Positions 33,911 through 42,411 of a stretch of DNA of 64,000 bases are shown here, in pieces. The notes under the pieces were generated by a model. The model ran no database searches and was not told the DNA's origin. It saw nothing but the letters and a program-made list of their open reading frames with translations. Location of the stretch: assembly GCA_035294085.1 (NCBI GenBank), contig DATGLP010000004.1:1-64000 (forward strand). Direction: 5' to 3'. Every line of letters begins with the position of its first letter. Positions within the stretch are counted from its first letter, which is position 1. Position numbers and translations under genes: made by a program. The DNA is from Acidimicrobiales bacterium. GTDB taxonomy: Bacteria; Actinomycetota; Acidimicrobiia; Acidimicrobiales; Bog-793.

Positions 33911-34678
33911 GTGGCCGCCGTGCAGCACGCATCGTCTCGGGCAGCGGCGCGCCTCCGGTCGGCGTGGAGCACCCCCGAGCGCAGGCGCGATGCGCTCGTG
34001 GTGCTCCTGACCGTCGTCACGGGGATGACGGACGCCGTCGGCTTCGTCCGACTCGGCGGGGTCTTCACCAGCGTCATGACGGGCAACATGGTGCTGCTCG
34101 GCATCGCGGCCGCACGGCGGACCGCGCCGCTCGCGCTGCACACCGGCGTCGCCTTCGTGGGCTACGTGGCGGGCTCGATCGCGGGTGCGAGCATCGCTCG
34201 CCGGCCGGAGCCGAGCGACGGAACGTGGCCGGCACGGGTGACCACCGCCCTGCTGGCGGAGATCGCGCTGTTCGCAGCCTTCGCCGGCGGCTTCGAGGCG
34301 GCGCACGGCAAGCCGACGGGTGTGGCCGCTGCCGCGCTCCTCTCGTGCAACGCCGCAGCGCTCGGGATCCAGAGCAGCGCCGTGCTGCGCTTCGGGGTCT
34401 CCGGCCTCTCGAGCACCTACCTCACCGGCACCCTGACGAACCTGCTCGCCGGGCTCGTCCACTCGCCGCGCGGGGCGTGGCGAGGGGGGCGCAACCTGGC
34501 ACTGCTCGCCGGCCTCGTCGTCGGGGCCGCCCTCGGGGCCTCCCTGTGCGTGCGCGCCGCGTGGAGCGAGCCGGTGGTGCAGCTCGGACTGGTGCTCGCG
34601 GTCGTTGCCGCTTCGGCAGCGTGGTTCCGCGAGCGAGCACCGAGCCAGGCGGGCCGCGCGGAGCTGGCGCGTCGATGA
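33911..34678 (+). CDS. DUF1275 (YoaK-like) membrane protein
   Basis: This 255-residue protein has about six membrane helices and the family signatures T-V-V-T-G-M-T-D-A-V-G-F near residue 35 and F-T-S-V-M-T-G-N-M-V near 52. DUF1275 proteins have no proven role, though a transporter or channel function has been suggested by their topology. The GTG at 33911 follows GGAGGAGGAG. The ATGA overlap with the UbiX-like gene suggests joint expression. Confidence 0.8.
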   Translation: MAAVQHASSRAAARLRSAWSTPERRRDALVVLLTVVTGMTDAVGFVRLGGVFTSVMTGNMVLLGIAAARRTAPLALHTGVAFVGYVAGSIAGASIARRPEPSDGTWPARVTTALLAEIALFAAFAGGFEAAHGKPTGVAAAALLSCNAAALGIQSSAVLRFGVSGLSSTYLTGTLTNLLAGLVHSPRGAWRGGRNLALLAGLVVGAALGASLCVRAAWSEPVVQLGLVLAVVAASAAWFRERAPSQAGRAELARR

Positions 34679-35277
34679 GCGTCGGCGAGCCGAGGACGAG
34701 CGTGCGGCGCATCGTCGTGGGGATCTCCGGGGCGAGCGCCCCGCAGCTCGGGATCGCCTGCCTCGCAGCCCTGCGCGAGATCGGCGGGATCGAGACGCAC
34801 CTCGTCATCAGCGAAGGAGCCCGGCGCACGATACCGCTCGAGGCGAACCTCGAGGTCGACCAGGTGGAGGAGCTGGCCGACGCCTGCTACGAGCCGAGGG
34901 ACCTGGCGGCGCCCATCGCGTCCGGCTCCTTCCGGACGATGGGAATGATCGTCATTCCGTGCTCGATGCGGGTGCTCGCAGCGGTCGCGACCGGCAACAG
35001 CGGCGATCTGCTGGCGCGGGCCGCGGACGTGACCCTGAAGGAACGCCGGCCGCTCGTCCTCGTCTGCCGCGAGGCACCGCTGAGCCTCATTCACCTCCGG
35101 AACATGGAGACCGTTACCCTCGCCGGCGCGACGGTTCTTCCCCCCGTCCTCGCCTTCTACCACCAGCCGAAGTCGGTCGACGACGTCGTCGCTCAAATCG
35201 TCGGCAAGGCCCTCGACCAGTTCGATATTCAGCACGACCTCTATAGACGATGGTCGGCGGCGCCACTGGAGCAGTGA
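34675..35277 (+). CDS. UbiX-like flavin prenyltransferase
   Basis: This 200-residue flavoprotein of the UbiX/Pad1 type has V-G-I-S-G-A-S-A at 15-22, C-S-M-R-V-L-A-A-V-A-T-G near 95-106, L-L-A-R-A-A-D-V-T-L-K-E-R-R, and R-E-A-P-L-S-L-I-H-L-R-N-M near 135-147. It makes prenyl-FMN from FMN and dimethylallyl phosphate for UbiD enzymes, here presumably the one encoded at 30993. It is the last gene of the operon but lies beyond a strong hairpin, so it may have its own promoter or be expressed at low, catalytic amounts. Confidence 0.86.
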   Translation: MSVGEPRTSVRRIVVGISGASAPQLGIACLAALREIGGIETHLVISEGARRTIPLEANLEVDQVEELADACYEPRDLAAPIASGSFRTMGMIVIPCSMRVLAAVATGNSGDLLARAADVTLKERRPLVLVCREAPLSLIHLRNMETVTLAGATVLPPVLAFYHQPKSVDDVVAQIVGKALDQFDIQHDLYRRWSAAPLEQ

Positions 35278-35291
35278 CAGCGGCTGGAGCC

Positions 35292-35318
35292 ACGACACGT
35301 ATTGTCCGAAAGTGTCGT
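35292..35318. terminator. Hairpin between convergent genes
   Basis: ACGACAC (35292-35298) and GTGTCGT (35312-35318) form a 7-bp stem with a 13-nt loop, located in the 57-nt space between the convergent ubiX-like and sucrase/ferredoxin-like genes. Likely a bidirectional terminator; no U-run. Confidence 0.5.
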
Positions 35319-35334
35319 CCGAGCGGCCGCGGGC

Positions 35335-36393
35335 TCATGAGCTCGTGAGGTCTCGTACTCCGGACTCGGCGGTCGTGTCGATTCGCCGCAGTGCGTGCAT
35401 CGTGAGCTCCTGCTCGGCCTTGGACGGCGTCGCGAGGCGGTCCCCGCAGGTCGGCATCGTGACGGTGCGGCCGACGCCGACCTCGGCCTCGTAGCAGTCG
35501 GTCCGACCGTCGGTGTGGTGGACGCGCAGCCGGGCCAGCGACCACCCGTCGTCGTTGCTTCGCTCGACCTCCCCGTCGCGCGAGGCGTCGAGGACCTCCC
35601 AGCCGCGTTCGGCGATGACCGCTCGCTCGAGCACCTGCAGCTGGGGCGAGGCGAGGCCGGCGCACCCGCGGTAGTGCGCGAGCACGGCGTCGGCCGCACC
35701 GGCGCGATCGAGGATGTCTCGCAGTGTGTCGGCGGTGAGATAGCCCCACACCGTGCCCTCCGGCAGGACGATGGCCGTCGGCGCGAACCGGTGGCCACCG
35801 GTGTGGCTCGTTCGCCAGAAGGTCGTGCCGGCTGCACCGAGGATCGAGGCGACAGCTGTAGGGCCTTCCGGTGCGCGTCCTGCCAGGCCGAACTGCGTCA
35901 CGAGCGCCGTACCGAGCGACCCACAGCAGCGGTCCCGCCGCCCGTGCGTGCAGATCAGGACATCACGTGCCGCCGGTTCCGGGTCCGAGAGCGCGCTCGG
36001 TGCGTCGTCGACCCCGTCCTCCCGGGCGCAGGCGCGCAGCAGCTCGAGGGCCGCCTCGACGAGCTCGTCGGGATGGGCGCGAAGCGACTGGCGGCGGTAG
36101 CGGGTGAACGGCCCGCGCGGCGCGAAGTAGCAGATGACCGAGCGCTCGGGATCGTCGCCGGCGACGAGCGCTTGGAGACGAAAGCGAGCCGCCGACGAAG
36201 CGGCTGCGACGGGTGCGAGCTCGGGGATCTCGCCGACGTCACGCGGCCACGGGAGTGGCCACTCGATGAGCAGGTACCCGCGGTAGTTGCCGGCGGTCCC
36301 GATGGGATCCAATGCGATGGATCGGGAGAAGGTCGAGCACCTGAAGTCCTGAGCGTCGGTCACTGCTGTCAAGGCGTCCACGATTCCAACCAT
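35335..36393 (-). CDS. Sucrase/ferredoxin-like (thioredoxin-like ferredoxin) protein
   Basis: This 352-residue protein is of the Suc_Fer-like family. The C-terminal thioredoxin-like ferredoxin part contains I-C-T-H-G-R-R-D-R-C-C (Cys148, Cys156, Cys157) and R-T-S-H-T-G-G-H-R-F-A (His197 and His201, four apart). In the yeast relative Apd1 a [2Fe-2S] cluster is held by Cys and His residues in this kind of arrangement, so a redox role is expected. The ATG at 36393 was chosen because the frame upstream loses similarity. The 100 bases before it are less GC-rich and contain TACTTT (36428 to 36423, minus strand), a possible -10. Confidence 0.78.
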   Translation of the reverse strand: MVGIVDALTAVTDAQDFRCSTFSRSIALDPIGTAGNYRGYLLIEWPLPWPRDVGEIPELAPVAAASSAARFRLQALVAGDDPERSVICYFAPRGPFTRYRRQSLRAHPDELVEAALELLRACAREDGVDDAPSALSDPEPAARDVLICTHGRRDRCCGSLGTALVTQFGLAGRAPEGPTAVASILGAAGTTFWRTSHTGGHRFAPTAIVLPEGTVWGYLTADTLRDILDRAGAADAVLAHYRGCAGLASPQLQVLERAVIAERGWEVLDASRDGEVERSNDDGWSLARLRVHHTDGRTDCYEAEVGVGRTVTMPTCGDRLATPSKAEQELTMHALRRIDTTAESGVRDLTSS

Positions 36394-37080
36394 AGCAGTC
36401 GATCGAGTCGGCGCCGAGAGGGAAAGTACCGACGCCAGTGAGTACGGAATAGCTGGGGATGATTGGTCGAGTGTCCACACCGCTGGTACTGCCGGTGCGC
36501 GTGCGCTGTGCGCGAGCGCGACGCGTTCAGGTGGCGCCGCGGCACCGACGCCGTCGCGCAGGCCCGCTCGCCGGCAGGATCGAGGCGACGCGCTCCGGCG
36601 GAGCCGGTCGGCGCGCGCCGCGCGACGAGGCCATTGGACTCGCACCGTGTGCGCAATGAGTCGCAGCTGCGAGGCCCACCGGGGACGTCCCGACGGAGCG
36701 CGGATCCTGCTACGACGGCCGATGCCGAGCGAGGCGGCGAGCGGCCGTCGCGGGTGCGGAGCGCTCCCCGGACCGAGCTGGCCCGAGGTGGCGCGACGGT
36801 GCCGGCGCGGGGTTGCCCAGCCGGCAGCGCGACCGGCGCGTCGACGAGGCGCAGTGACCGCTCCCGCTCGACGGCCGTGACCTGGCGGCGTCGCCGACGC
36901 TGTGCCTGGCCCGAGGCCGGCGTCGGCCGGGCGCCTGCTGCGAGCGGCCGTCCGGCTGTTCGAGCCCCGGCTGGCGGCGGCGTCGGACTGCCGAGCGCGC
37001 CCTCGCGGTCGATGTGCGCCCCGACGACGGGCGAGCCGGCGCGCCCCGTCGGGGGCCACGCGCGCCCACGTCCGGCCGGC
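36394..37080. other. Interval without recognisable gene
   Basis: About 690 bases between two minus-strand genes. The part next to 36393 is less GC-rich and probably holds the promoter of the sucrase/ferredoxin-like gene. The rest is extremely GC-rich, with open frames on both strands that translate only to Arg/Ala/Pro-rich sequence without domain similarity. I see no RNA gene, repeat or mobile element in it. Confidence 0.5.
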
Positions 37081-37962
37081 CTACGGCCCGCTGCGGGCGG
37101 CGCTCCGGCGGGGCGGTGGCGGCGCGAGCGGCGGCGATGCCGCAACGGCGTCGACAGCCTCGGCTCGCGCGAAGGCGAGCGCGGCGCCCAGGAAGCGGAA
37201 CGCCCACTCCTCGGCGAGGGGTCGGGTCTCGCAGAAGACGATGGGGACCCCCGGGTACCGGACCTGCACGGCAGCGAGGAGCTCGACGACCCACCCCGGG
37301 CGGACGTGCTGCAGCTTGAAGAGCGACGAGTACCGGTCCTCGACGACGAGGGCGGCGCGCGGCGTCGTCGAGAGCTCGGCGAGCAGGAAGGCGAGGCTGC
37401 CGTCGACGAGGCTCGCCGCGAGGTCGGCGAGCGACTTGCGCTCGACGACGGCGACGAGCTCGTCGCCGAGGAACACGCCGTAGTCGCCCACGGCGAGCGC
37501 GCGGCGCTCCGTGCGCAGCTGCTGGCGCGCGAAGCGCCACGGGTAGCGCTCGCGCGTGTCGACGGCGACGACGAGGTCGCCCTGGCCGGAGGCGCGCCGC
37601 GTCGGGACCCGCACCCCCGGGCGCGCCCGGGCGGCCGTGCGCGGCGACTGCCACAAGATGAGCTCCCGGCCGCGTCGCGCCGTGAGGACGAACTGGCTCC
37701 GGTTCTCCCGGCCGCGCGCGAGCACGAGGTCGATGGCCGAGCCGCGCCGGACGCAGGAGCGCACGGGGACCTCCTCGAGGATCTCGGGGTCCTCCGGCCA
37801 GGCGTCGGCTCGGTGGCAGTAGACGGCGGCGGTGCGAGGCCAGCGGTCCCGTGCCTTCAGGACGACCGCCCCTCCAGGCAGCGGGAGGCGCAGGAGGTAG
37901 GGGAGGCGGGAGGCGGGATCGGGGTTCGCCGCGACCAAGAAGCGCTCCACGCCCACCATCAT
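37081..37962 (-). CDS. Stand-alone ERCC4-domain nuclease
   Basis: This 293-residue protein has a C-terminal XPF/ERCC4 nuclease domain (about 130-270) with the active-site pattern V-D-T-R-E-R (Asp135), G-D-Y (159-161) and V-V-E-R-K-S (Glu174-Arg175-Lys176), that is, the G-D-x(n)-E-R-K-x-x-D-type core. The N-terminal 125 residues are not recognised. There is no helicase domain and no obvious helix-hairpin-helix. Such short ERCC4 proteins occur in actinobacteria, where they may act in repair of branched DNA. Two adjacent ATGs (37962 and 37959) are possible starts. Confidence 0.8.
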   Translation of the reverse strand: MMVGVERFLVAANPDPASRLPYLLRLPLPGGAVVLKARDRWPRTAAVYCHRADAWPEDPEILEEVPVRSCVRRGSAIDLVLARGRENRSQFVLTARRGRELILWQSPRTAARARPGVRVPTRRASGQGDLVVAVDTRERYPWRFARQQLRTERRALAVGDYGVFLGDELVAVVERKSLADLAASLVDGSLAFLLAELSTTPRAALVVEDRYSSLFKLQHVRPGWVVELLAAVQVRYPGVPIVFCETRPLAEEWAFRFLGAALAFARAEAVDAVAASPPLAPPPPRRSAARSGP

Positions 37963-38007
37963 CGCCGGGCGGGCCGGCTCGCGCCGAGGCCTCGCGCGAC
38001 GCGCCCG

Positions 38008-39150
38008 CTAGGGTCGTCCGGCGCCGATGGCGCCTGGCCAGACCGGGGTGATCTGGACGACGGTGCCGGTGTCCTCCGCCTGGATCGCCCGGCCGCCGCC
38101 GATGTACATGATCACGTGGTAGATGTAGCCGCCCGCGGCGTAGAAGACGAGGTCGCCCGGCTGGAGGTCCGACAGCGGGACGTGCTCGATGCTCGCGTAC
38201 TGGGCGGCGGCGCTGTGGGGGAGGCTGACGCCGGCCTGCGCCCACGCCCACATGGTGAGCCCCGAGCAGTCGAAGCCGGCCCCCGGGGTCGCACCGCCCC
38301 ACACGTAGGGGACGCCGAGCTGGCTCTCGGCGGCACGCACGGCCGCCGTGCCGTCGCCCCCGCCGACGACGGGCGGCGGCGAGCTCGTCGGCGGCGGCGG
38401 CTGGGCGGCCGCGGTCCGGGCGGTCGCCGCTGCGGCCGCCGCTGCGGCTGCGGCTGCGGCCTGGGCGACCTGCTGCTGGCGGATGGCGGCGGCGAGCTGG
38501 CCCTGCACCTGGGAGAGGGTGGCCGAGAGCTGCGCCTCGAGGCCGAGCGCGGCGTCGCGGGCCTGGCGGAGGGTGTCGGCCGCCTGCGCCGCCTGCGCCT
38601 CGTCCTGCGCGAGGGTGGCCTCGCGCACGCCGAGGCGGTGCTCGGAGTCCCGCAGCGAGGCGATGGCGGTGTCGAGGCTCGCCGAGGCGACCTCGAGGTA
38701 GGCCTGGCGCAGCGGCAGTGCGCCAGCGGTCGAGGTGAGCACGCTGGTGACGCCGGCCCCCGTGCCGGCGTTCACGTAGGCCTCGATCGCCTGGCGGCGA
38801 AGGTTCGCCGCGTCGCGCCGCACGCTGGAGCGGGCTGCACCGAGGGCGCGACGGTCCGCGCGGATCTCGCGTCGGAGCACGCCGAGCCGGGTGAGCGCCT
38901 GGTCGTACTCCTCGGAGAGCACGCCGAGCTTGAGCCGGAGGGTGTCGATGCGCGCCGCGATGGCGTAGGCGCGGGTACGCAGCGTGGTGACGGGGCTCGC
39001 GTGTGCCTCGAGCGGCCACGCGGCTGCGGCCAGGCTGGCGGCCGCGAGGAGGAGCGCGGTCCGCCGGCGCCGGAGCGGCCCCGGCGAGCGGGCACCGAGG
39101 CGGCAGGCCCTCCGCACGACCCCGGCCGCGAGAGCTCGCTCGGTCGGCAT
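38008..39150 (-). CDS. NlpC/P60 cell-wall hydrolase with N-terminal coiled coil
   Basis: This 380-residue exported protein has an Arg-rich N-terminus and hydrophobic signal sequence to about residue 52 (E-A-H-A-S), a long coiled coil (about 55-235) rich in Leu, Arg and Ala, an Ala/Pro linker, and a C-terminal NlpC/P60 peptidase domain with Cys295 (F-D-C-S-G) and His345 (Y-H-V-I-M-Y). This is the layout of PcsB/RipA-type peptidoglycan endopeptidases that cut stem peptides at division. The Ala run (about 233-247) is coded by a GCC/GCG/GCT tract. Divergent from fumC. Confidence 0.84.
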   Translation of the reverse strand: MPTERALAAGVVRRACRLGARSPGPLRRRRTALLLAAASLAAAAWPLEAHASPVTTLRTRAYAIAARIDTLRLKLGVLSEEYDQALTRLGVLRREIRADRRALGAARSSVRRDAANLRRQAIEAYVNAGTGAGVTSVLTSTAGALPLRQAYLEVASASLDTAIASLRDSEHRLGVREATLAQDEAQAAQAADTLRQARDAALGLEAQLSATLSQVQGQLAAAIRQQQVAQAAAAAAAAAAAATARTAAAQPPPPTSSPPPVVGGGDGTAAVRAAESQLGVPYVWGGATPGAGFDCSGLTMWAWAQAGVSLPHSAAAQYASIEHVPLSDLQPGDLVFYAAGGYIYHVIMYIGGGRAIQAEDTGTVVQITPVWPGAIGAGRP

Positions 39151-39206
39151 CACAATGGGCCGACACCGTATCGAGCGTGCTGGCATGCAGCAAGGTTTTC
39201 CTGCGT

Positions 39207-39236
39207 TTGGCCAGGTCGCGCACCCGCCGCTACGGT
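39207..39236 (+). promoter_or_regulatory. Probable promoter of fumC
   Basis: TTGGCC at 39207-39212 and TACGGT at 39231-39236 are spaced by 18 bp and point to the fumarase gene at 39287, leaving about 45 nt of leader that includes the ribosome site GGGAGG. This is the best match in the divergent interval 39151-39286; the opposite promoter could not be placed. Confidence 0.5.
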
Positions 39237-39286
39237 TTGGCGCGAGGTGCGGCCGAGTACCGCTGGACGCTGGGAGGCAACCGGGC

Positions 39287-40693
39287 GTGAGCGCTGCGAG
39301 CGGGGAGCCCGCCGAGGGGTTCCGGATCGAGCACGACTCGATGGGGGAGGTCGCCGTCCCTCTCGACGCGCTGTGGGGTGCGCAGACCCAGCGAGCGGTC
39401 GAGAACTTCCCGATCTCGGGCCTGCGCGTCGAGCCGGCGCTCGTACGCGCGCTCGCCCGCATCAAGGGAGCTGCCGCCCGCGTGAACGCGCGCCTCGGGG
39501 CACTGCCGAGCGACGTCGCCGAGGCGATCGCCGCCGCCGCCGACGAGGTGGCCGCCGGCCACCACGCCGAGGCCTTCCCGGTCGACGTCTTCCAGACCGG
39601 TTCGGGAACCTCGACGAACATGAACCTGAACGAGGTCCTCGCCACGCTGGCCGGCCGCCGAATCGGCCGGCGGGTCAGCCCGAACGACGAGGTGAACGCC
39701 GGGCAGTCCTCGAACGACACCTTCCCCTCCGCCATCCACCTCGCCGCGCTCGAGGGGATCTCCGGGGACCTCGTCCCGGCGCTTCGCCACCTCGCGCGGG
39801 CGCTCGCCGAGAAGGCCGCGGCCTTCGCCGAGGTCGTGAAGGCCGGCCGCACCCACCTCATGGACGCCACCCCGGTCACCCTCGGCCAGGAGTTCGGCGG
39901 CTACGCCGCGGCGGTCGAGCACGGCATCGAGCGCCTCGAGGCCGTGCTGCCCCGGGTGGGCGAGCTCCCGCTCGGCGGCACGGCGGTCGGTACCGGCCTG
40001 AACGCCACGCCAGGCCTCGCCGCCGGTGTCATCGCCGAGCTCGCGAAGGAGCTGTCGCTCCCGCTCACCGAGGCACGCAACCACTTCGAGGCACACGGCG
40101 GGCGCGACGCCCTCGTCGAGGCGTCCGGCACCCTGCGCACCGTCGCCGTCTCGCTCTACAAGATCGCCAACGACCTGCGCTGGATGTCCTCTGGGCCGCG
40201 CTGCGGGCTGGCGGAGATCCACCTGCCCGACCTGCAGCCGGGCTCCTCGATCATGCCGGGCAAGGTCAACCCCGTCGTCCCCGAGGCCGTCTGCCAGGTC
40301 GTCGCCCAGGTCGTCGGCAACGACGCGGCGGTGGCCTTCGGGGGCGCGGCGGGGAACTTCGAGCTGAACGTGATGCTGCCCGTGATCGGGCGCAACCTCC
40401 TCGAGTCGATCCGCCTCCTCGCCTCGGTGAGCAGGGCGCTCGCGGACAAGTGCATCGTCGGCATCGAGGCCGACGTCGAGCGCTGCCGCACCTACGCCCT
40501 GTCGTCCCCCTCGATCGCGACGGCGCTCAACCCCTACATCGGCTACGAGAACGCGGCGAAGGTGGTGAAGAAGGCGCTCGCCGAGCGGAAGGACCTGCGC
40601 TCGGTCGTCCTCGAGCTCGGGCTGCTCGGCGAGGACGAGCTCGACCGGGCGCTCGACGTGCTGGCGATGACCCGTGGGGGAATCATCGGCTGA
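39287..40693 (+). CDS. fumC: Class II fumarate hydratase
   Basis: This 468-residue protein of the fumarase/aspartase superfamily catalyses fumarate to L-malate in the citric-acid cycle. Visible are [10 protein letters not shown] (near 105-114), [32 protein letters not shown] and the signature [11 protein letters not shown]. The C-terminal [13 protein letters not shown] favours fumarase over aspartase, although the usual H-P-N-D-H-V-N reads S-P-N-D-E-V-N. The GTG at 39287 has GGGAGG 9 nt upstream. Its end overlaps the convergent gene by 11 nt. Confidence 0.87.
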   Translation: MSAASGEPAEGFRIEHDSMGEVAVPLDALWGAQTQRAVENFPISGLRVEPALVRALARIKGAAARVNARLGALPSDVAEAIAAAADEVAAGHHAEAFPVDVFQTGSGTSTNMNLNEVLATLAGRRIGRRVSPNDEVNAGQSSNDTFPSAIHLAALEGISGDLVPALRHLARALAEKAAAFAEVVKAGRTHLMDATPVTLGQEFGGYAAAVEHGIERLEAVLPRVGELPLGGTAVGTGLNATPGLAAGVIAELAKELSLPLTEARNHFEAHGGRDALVEASGTLRTVAVSLYKIANDLRWMSSGPRCGLAEIHLPDLQPGSSIMPGKVNPVVPEAVCQVVAQVVGNDAAVAFGGAAGNFELNVMLPVIGRNLLESIRLLASVSRALADKCIVGIEADVERCRTYALSSPSIATALNPYIGYENAAKVVKKALAERKDLRSVVLELGLLGEDELDRALDVLAMTRGGIIG

Positions 40694-41441
40694 CGCCGGG
40701 CGCGAGAGCGCCGGGCTCGGCGAGGGGCACCCCGCTCCGCCTCGGCGCCGGCGGGCGCGGTGGTGGCGCAGCGGTGAGGAAGACCTCGGGGGCGACCGGC
40801 CGGGCGACGCGCTCGGCCGGGCGCTCGACGAGCGCGCCGCCGGGGCGCAGCGTGATCTCGTAGAGGGCGCCTGGCGGGAGCTCGAGCGAGGCCGTGGTGG
40901 CCGTGGCGAGCGACAGGCAGGCCCCCCTGGCGCGAGGTGCGGCAGCCGCGCCGTTGGCCGGCTCCCACGAGCAGCCGCGGGCGCGCGAGCAGGCGCGGGC
41001 CGACGGCGCCGACCCGTCGCCGCTCCTCGCGACGTAGGAGACGGCGAGGGGCACGCGAAGGACCTGGTAGTCGCGGCGCAGCGCGCCGAGGTCGACGAGC
41101 TGGACGCGCACGTCGACGCCACCGGGCGCGTGGCGGGCGTCGACGAGCGCGAGGTCGCCGCCGTGCTCGACGGGCTCGGGCCGGCCCGGCGCGACGCGCC
41201 AGCGGGCGAGCTCGCCGAGCACCTTGCCCGTCGCGCTGGACCGGCGGCCGTAGACGAGGGAGGTCACCCCTGCCGGCACCGAGGTGGCCCGGTCGCCTCC
41301 GGCGACGGGGTAGAGGAGCGGGCGCGCTGCGACCTCGTGCGCGAAGGACGTGGCCGTCGCCGCAGCGACGGCGGCGAGCGCGACGAGGAGCACGAGGTGC
41401 ACGAGCACCCGGTGCGCCGCGACGCTCCACCAGCCGGCCAC
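40683..41441 (-). CDS. Hypothetical membrane-anchored protein
   Basis: This 252-residue protein of unknown family has one N-terminal hydrophobic helix (about residues 12-33, [14 protein letters not shown]) and a predicted extracytoplasmic domain with beta-rich segments and two cysteines near 148-154 that could form a disulfide; the C-terminus is Pro/Arg-rich. It may be a signal-anchored exported protein. GTG start. Divergent from the next gene across an interval with an 8-bp inverted repeat. Confidence 0.55.
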   Translation of the reverse strand: MAGWWSVAAHRVLVHLVLLVALAAVAAATATSFAHEVAARPLLYPVAGGDRATSVPAGVTSLVYGRRSSATGKVLGELARWRVAPGRPEPVEHGGDLALVDARHAPGGVDVRVQLVDLGALRRDYQVLRVPLAVSYVARSGDGSAPSARACSRARGCSWEPANGAAAAPRARGACLSLATATTASLELPPGALYEITLRPGGALVERPAERVARPVAPEVFLTAAPPPRPPAPRRSGVPLAEPGALAPGVSR

Positions 41442-41521
41442 GGGCGCGAGCCTGCCGTCGGACGCGGGCGCACGCTACGGACGAGCGGCCAGGCCGAAGG
41501 ACCCGAAGAATCAGGCGACTC

Positions 41522-41544
41522 GCGGACAAAGCATCGTTGTCCGC
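41522..41544. promoter_or_regulatory. Perfect 8-bp inverted repeat in a divergent promoter region
   Basis: GCGGACAA (41522-41529) and TTGTCCGC (41537-41544) are separated by 7 nt. The element lies between the divergent genes ending at 41441 and starting at 41605, roughly 50 bp upstream of the -10 at 41594. Size and symmetry fit an operator for a dimeric regulator; no regulator gene is adjacent. Confidence 0.5.
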
Positions 41545-41593
41545 ACGGGCGCTTCCGGCGCGGCGCGTGCTGGTCCCGGCCTCGTCCTCCAGG

Positions 41594-41599
41594 TACCCT
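41594..41599 (+). promoter_or_regulatory. -10 box of a probably leaderless transcript
   Basis: TACCCT ends five bases before the GTG at 41605, with no ribosome-binding sequence between. This matches the TANNNT arrangement of leaderless mRNAs in actinobacteria. No -35 box is evident. Confidence 0.5.
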
Positions 41600-41604
41600 G
41601 CGGC

Positions 41605-42411
41605 GTGCACCCGATCGAGCAGCTCCGTCACCTCGCCGAGGTGGGGGAGGCTGACGCGGGGGTGCTCGCCGAGGAGGCCGCCTCGGCGCTCGGCGCGCTG
41701 GGCTCGGACCGCAGGGCGCTTCTCACCGGGGCACGGCGCCTCCTCGAGGCCCACCCGTCCGTCGGCCCGCTGTGGTGGCTGGCTGCCCGCCTCCTCGTGG
41801 CTGACGACGTCGCCGCGGCGGCATCGCTCGCCGCGTCGCGCCTCGCCGGGGACTCGACGAGCGACGAGCTCGCCGCGTCGCTGCCGTCCGGAGCGACGGT
41901 CGTCGCGGCGGCGACGGACCGGGTGACGCTCGCCGTGTCGCAGCGCCCCGACCTCGAGGTCCGCCTCGTCGGGTCGCCGGGCGCGCGCTGGCGGCGCGGC
42001 GGCGGCTCACCGGTCGCGCACCGCAGCCCCGCAGCGCTCGGCGAGGCGCTCGAGGGCGCGACGCTCGCGCTCGTCGAGGCGCGCGCCGCTGGGCGCTCGG
42101 GCGTGGTCGTATGGGGCCTCGACCGGGCCGTCGCAACCGGGGCGCTCGTGGCCGGGCTCTCGCTCTGGGCCCTCGTCGGTGAGGGCCGGCTGCTCCCCGA
42201 GGCGCTCTTCGCCTCGGTCCTCGCGCGCCTCGGGGCCGTGCCGCCCGCCCCCGCCGAGACGGGCGCGGTGGTGCTCGGCGCCGGCGGCCTCCTCGTGCCC
42301 GCCGCGCGCCTCGCCGCCGTCGTCGGTCCGAGCGGGCCGGCGACCCCGGCGGTCGGCCTCGCGCGCCCGAGCTGTCCGTCCCCGCCGGAGCTGCTCGGAC
42401 CGGGAGGTTGA
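41605..42411 (+). CDS. Hypothetical protein
   Basis: This 268-residue protein is Ala/Leu/Val-rich and not recognised. The N-terminal part begins V-H-P-I-E-Q-L-R and contains H-P-S-V-G-P-L-W-W-L-A-A-R-L-L near 50-64; the C-terminal half has alternating beta and alpha character with G-R-S-G-V-V-V-W-G-L-D. The pattern vaguely recalls initiation-factor 2B-like Rossmann proteins, but this is not secure. Start GTG follows a TACCCT box by five bases. Coding bias (G/C third positions) supports a real gene. Confidence 0.55.
   Translation: MHPIEQLRHLAEVGEADAGVLAEEAASALGALGSDRRALLTGARRLLEAHPSVGPLWWLAARLLVADDVAAAASLAASRLAGDSTSDELAASLPSGATVVAAATDRVTLAVSQRPDLEVRLVGSPGARWRRGGGSPVAHRSPAALGEALEGATLALVEARAAGRSGVVVWGLDRAVATGALVAGLSLWALVGEGRLLPEALFASVLARLGAVPPAPAETGAVVLGAGGLLVPAARLAAVVGPSGPATPAVGLARPSCPSPPELLGPGG

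Noticed and set aside
38418-38468. GCC/GCG/GCT tract that looks like a simple repeat or unstable microsatellite
   Set aside because: It is in frame inside the NlpC/P60 gene and encodes the Ala-rich linker between coiled coil and peptidase; ordinary for this protein type.
39287-40693. Aspartate ammonia-lyase instead of fumarase
   Set aside because: The S-P-N-D-E-V-N motif is ambiguous, but the C-terminal A-L-N-P-Y-I-G-Y segment and length favour class II fumarase.
36463-40863. Open frame of nearly 1500 codons on the plus strand
   Set aside because: It runs through the antisense of the ERCC4 and NlpC/P60 genes and a wrong frame of fumC. No recognisable motif; a composition artefact.
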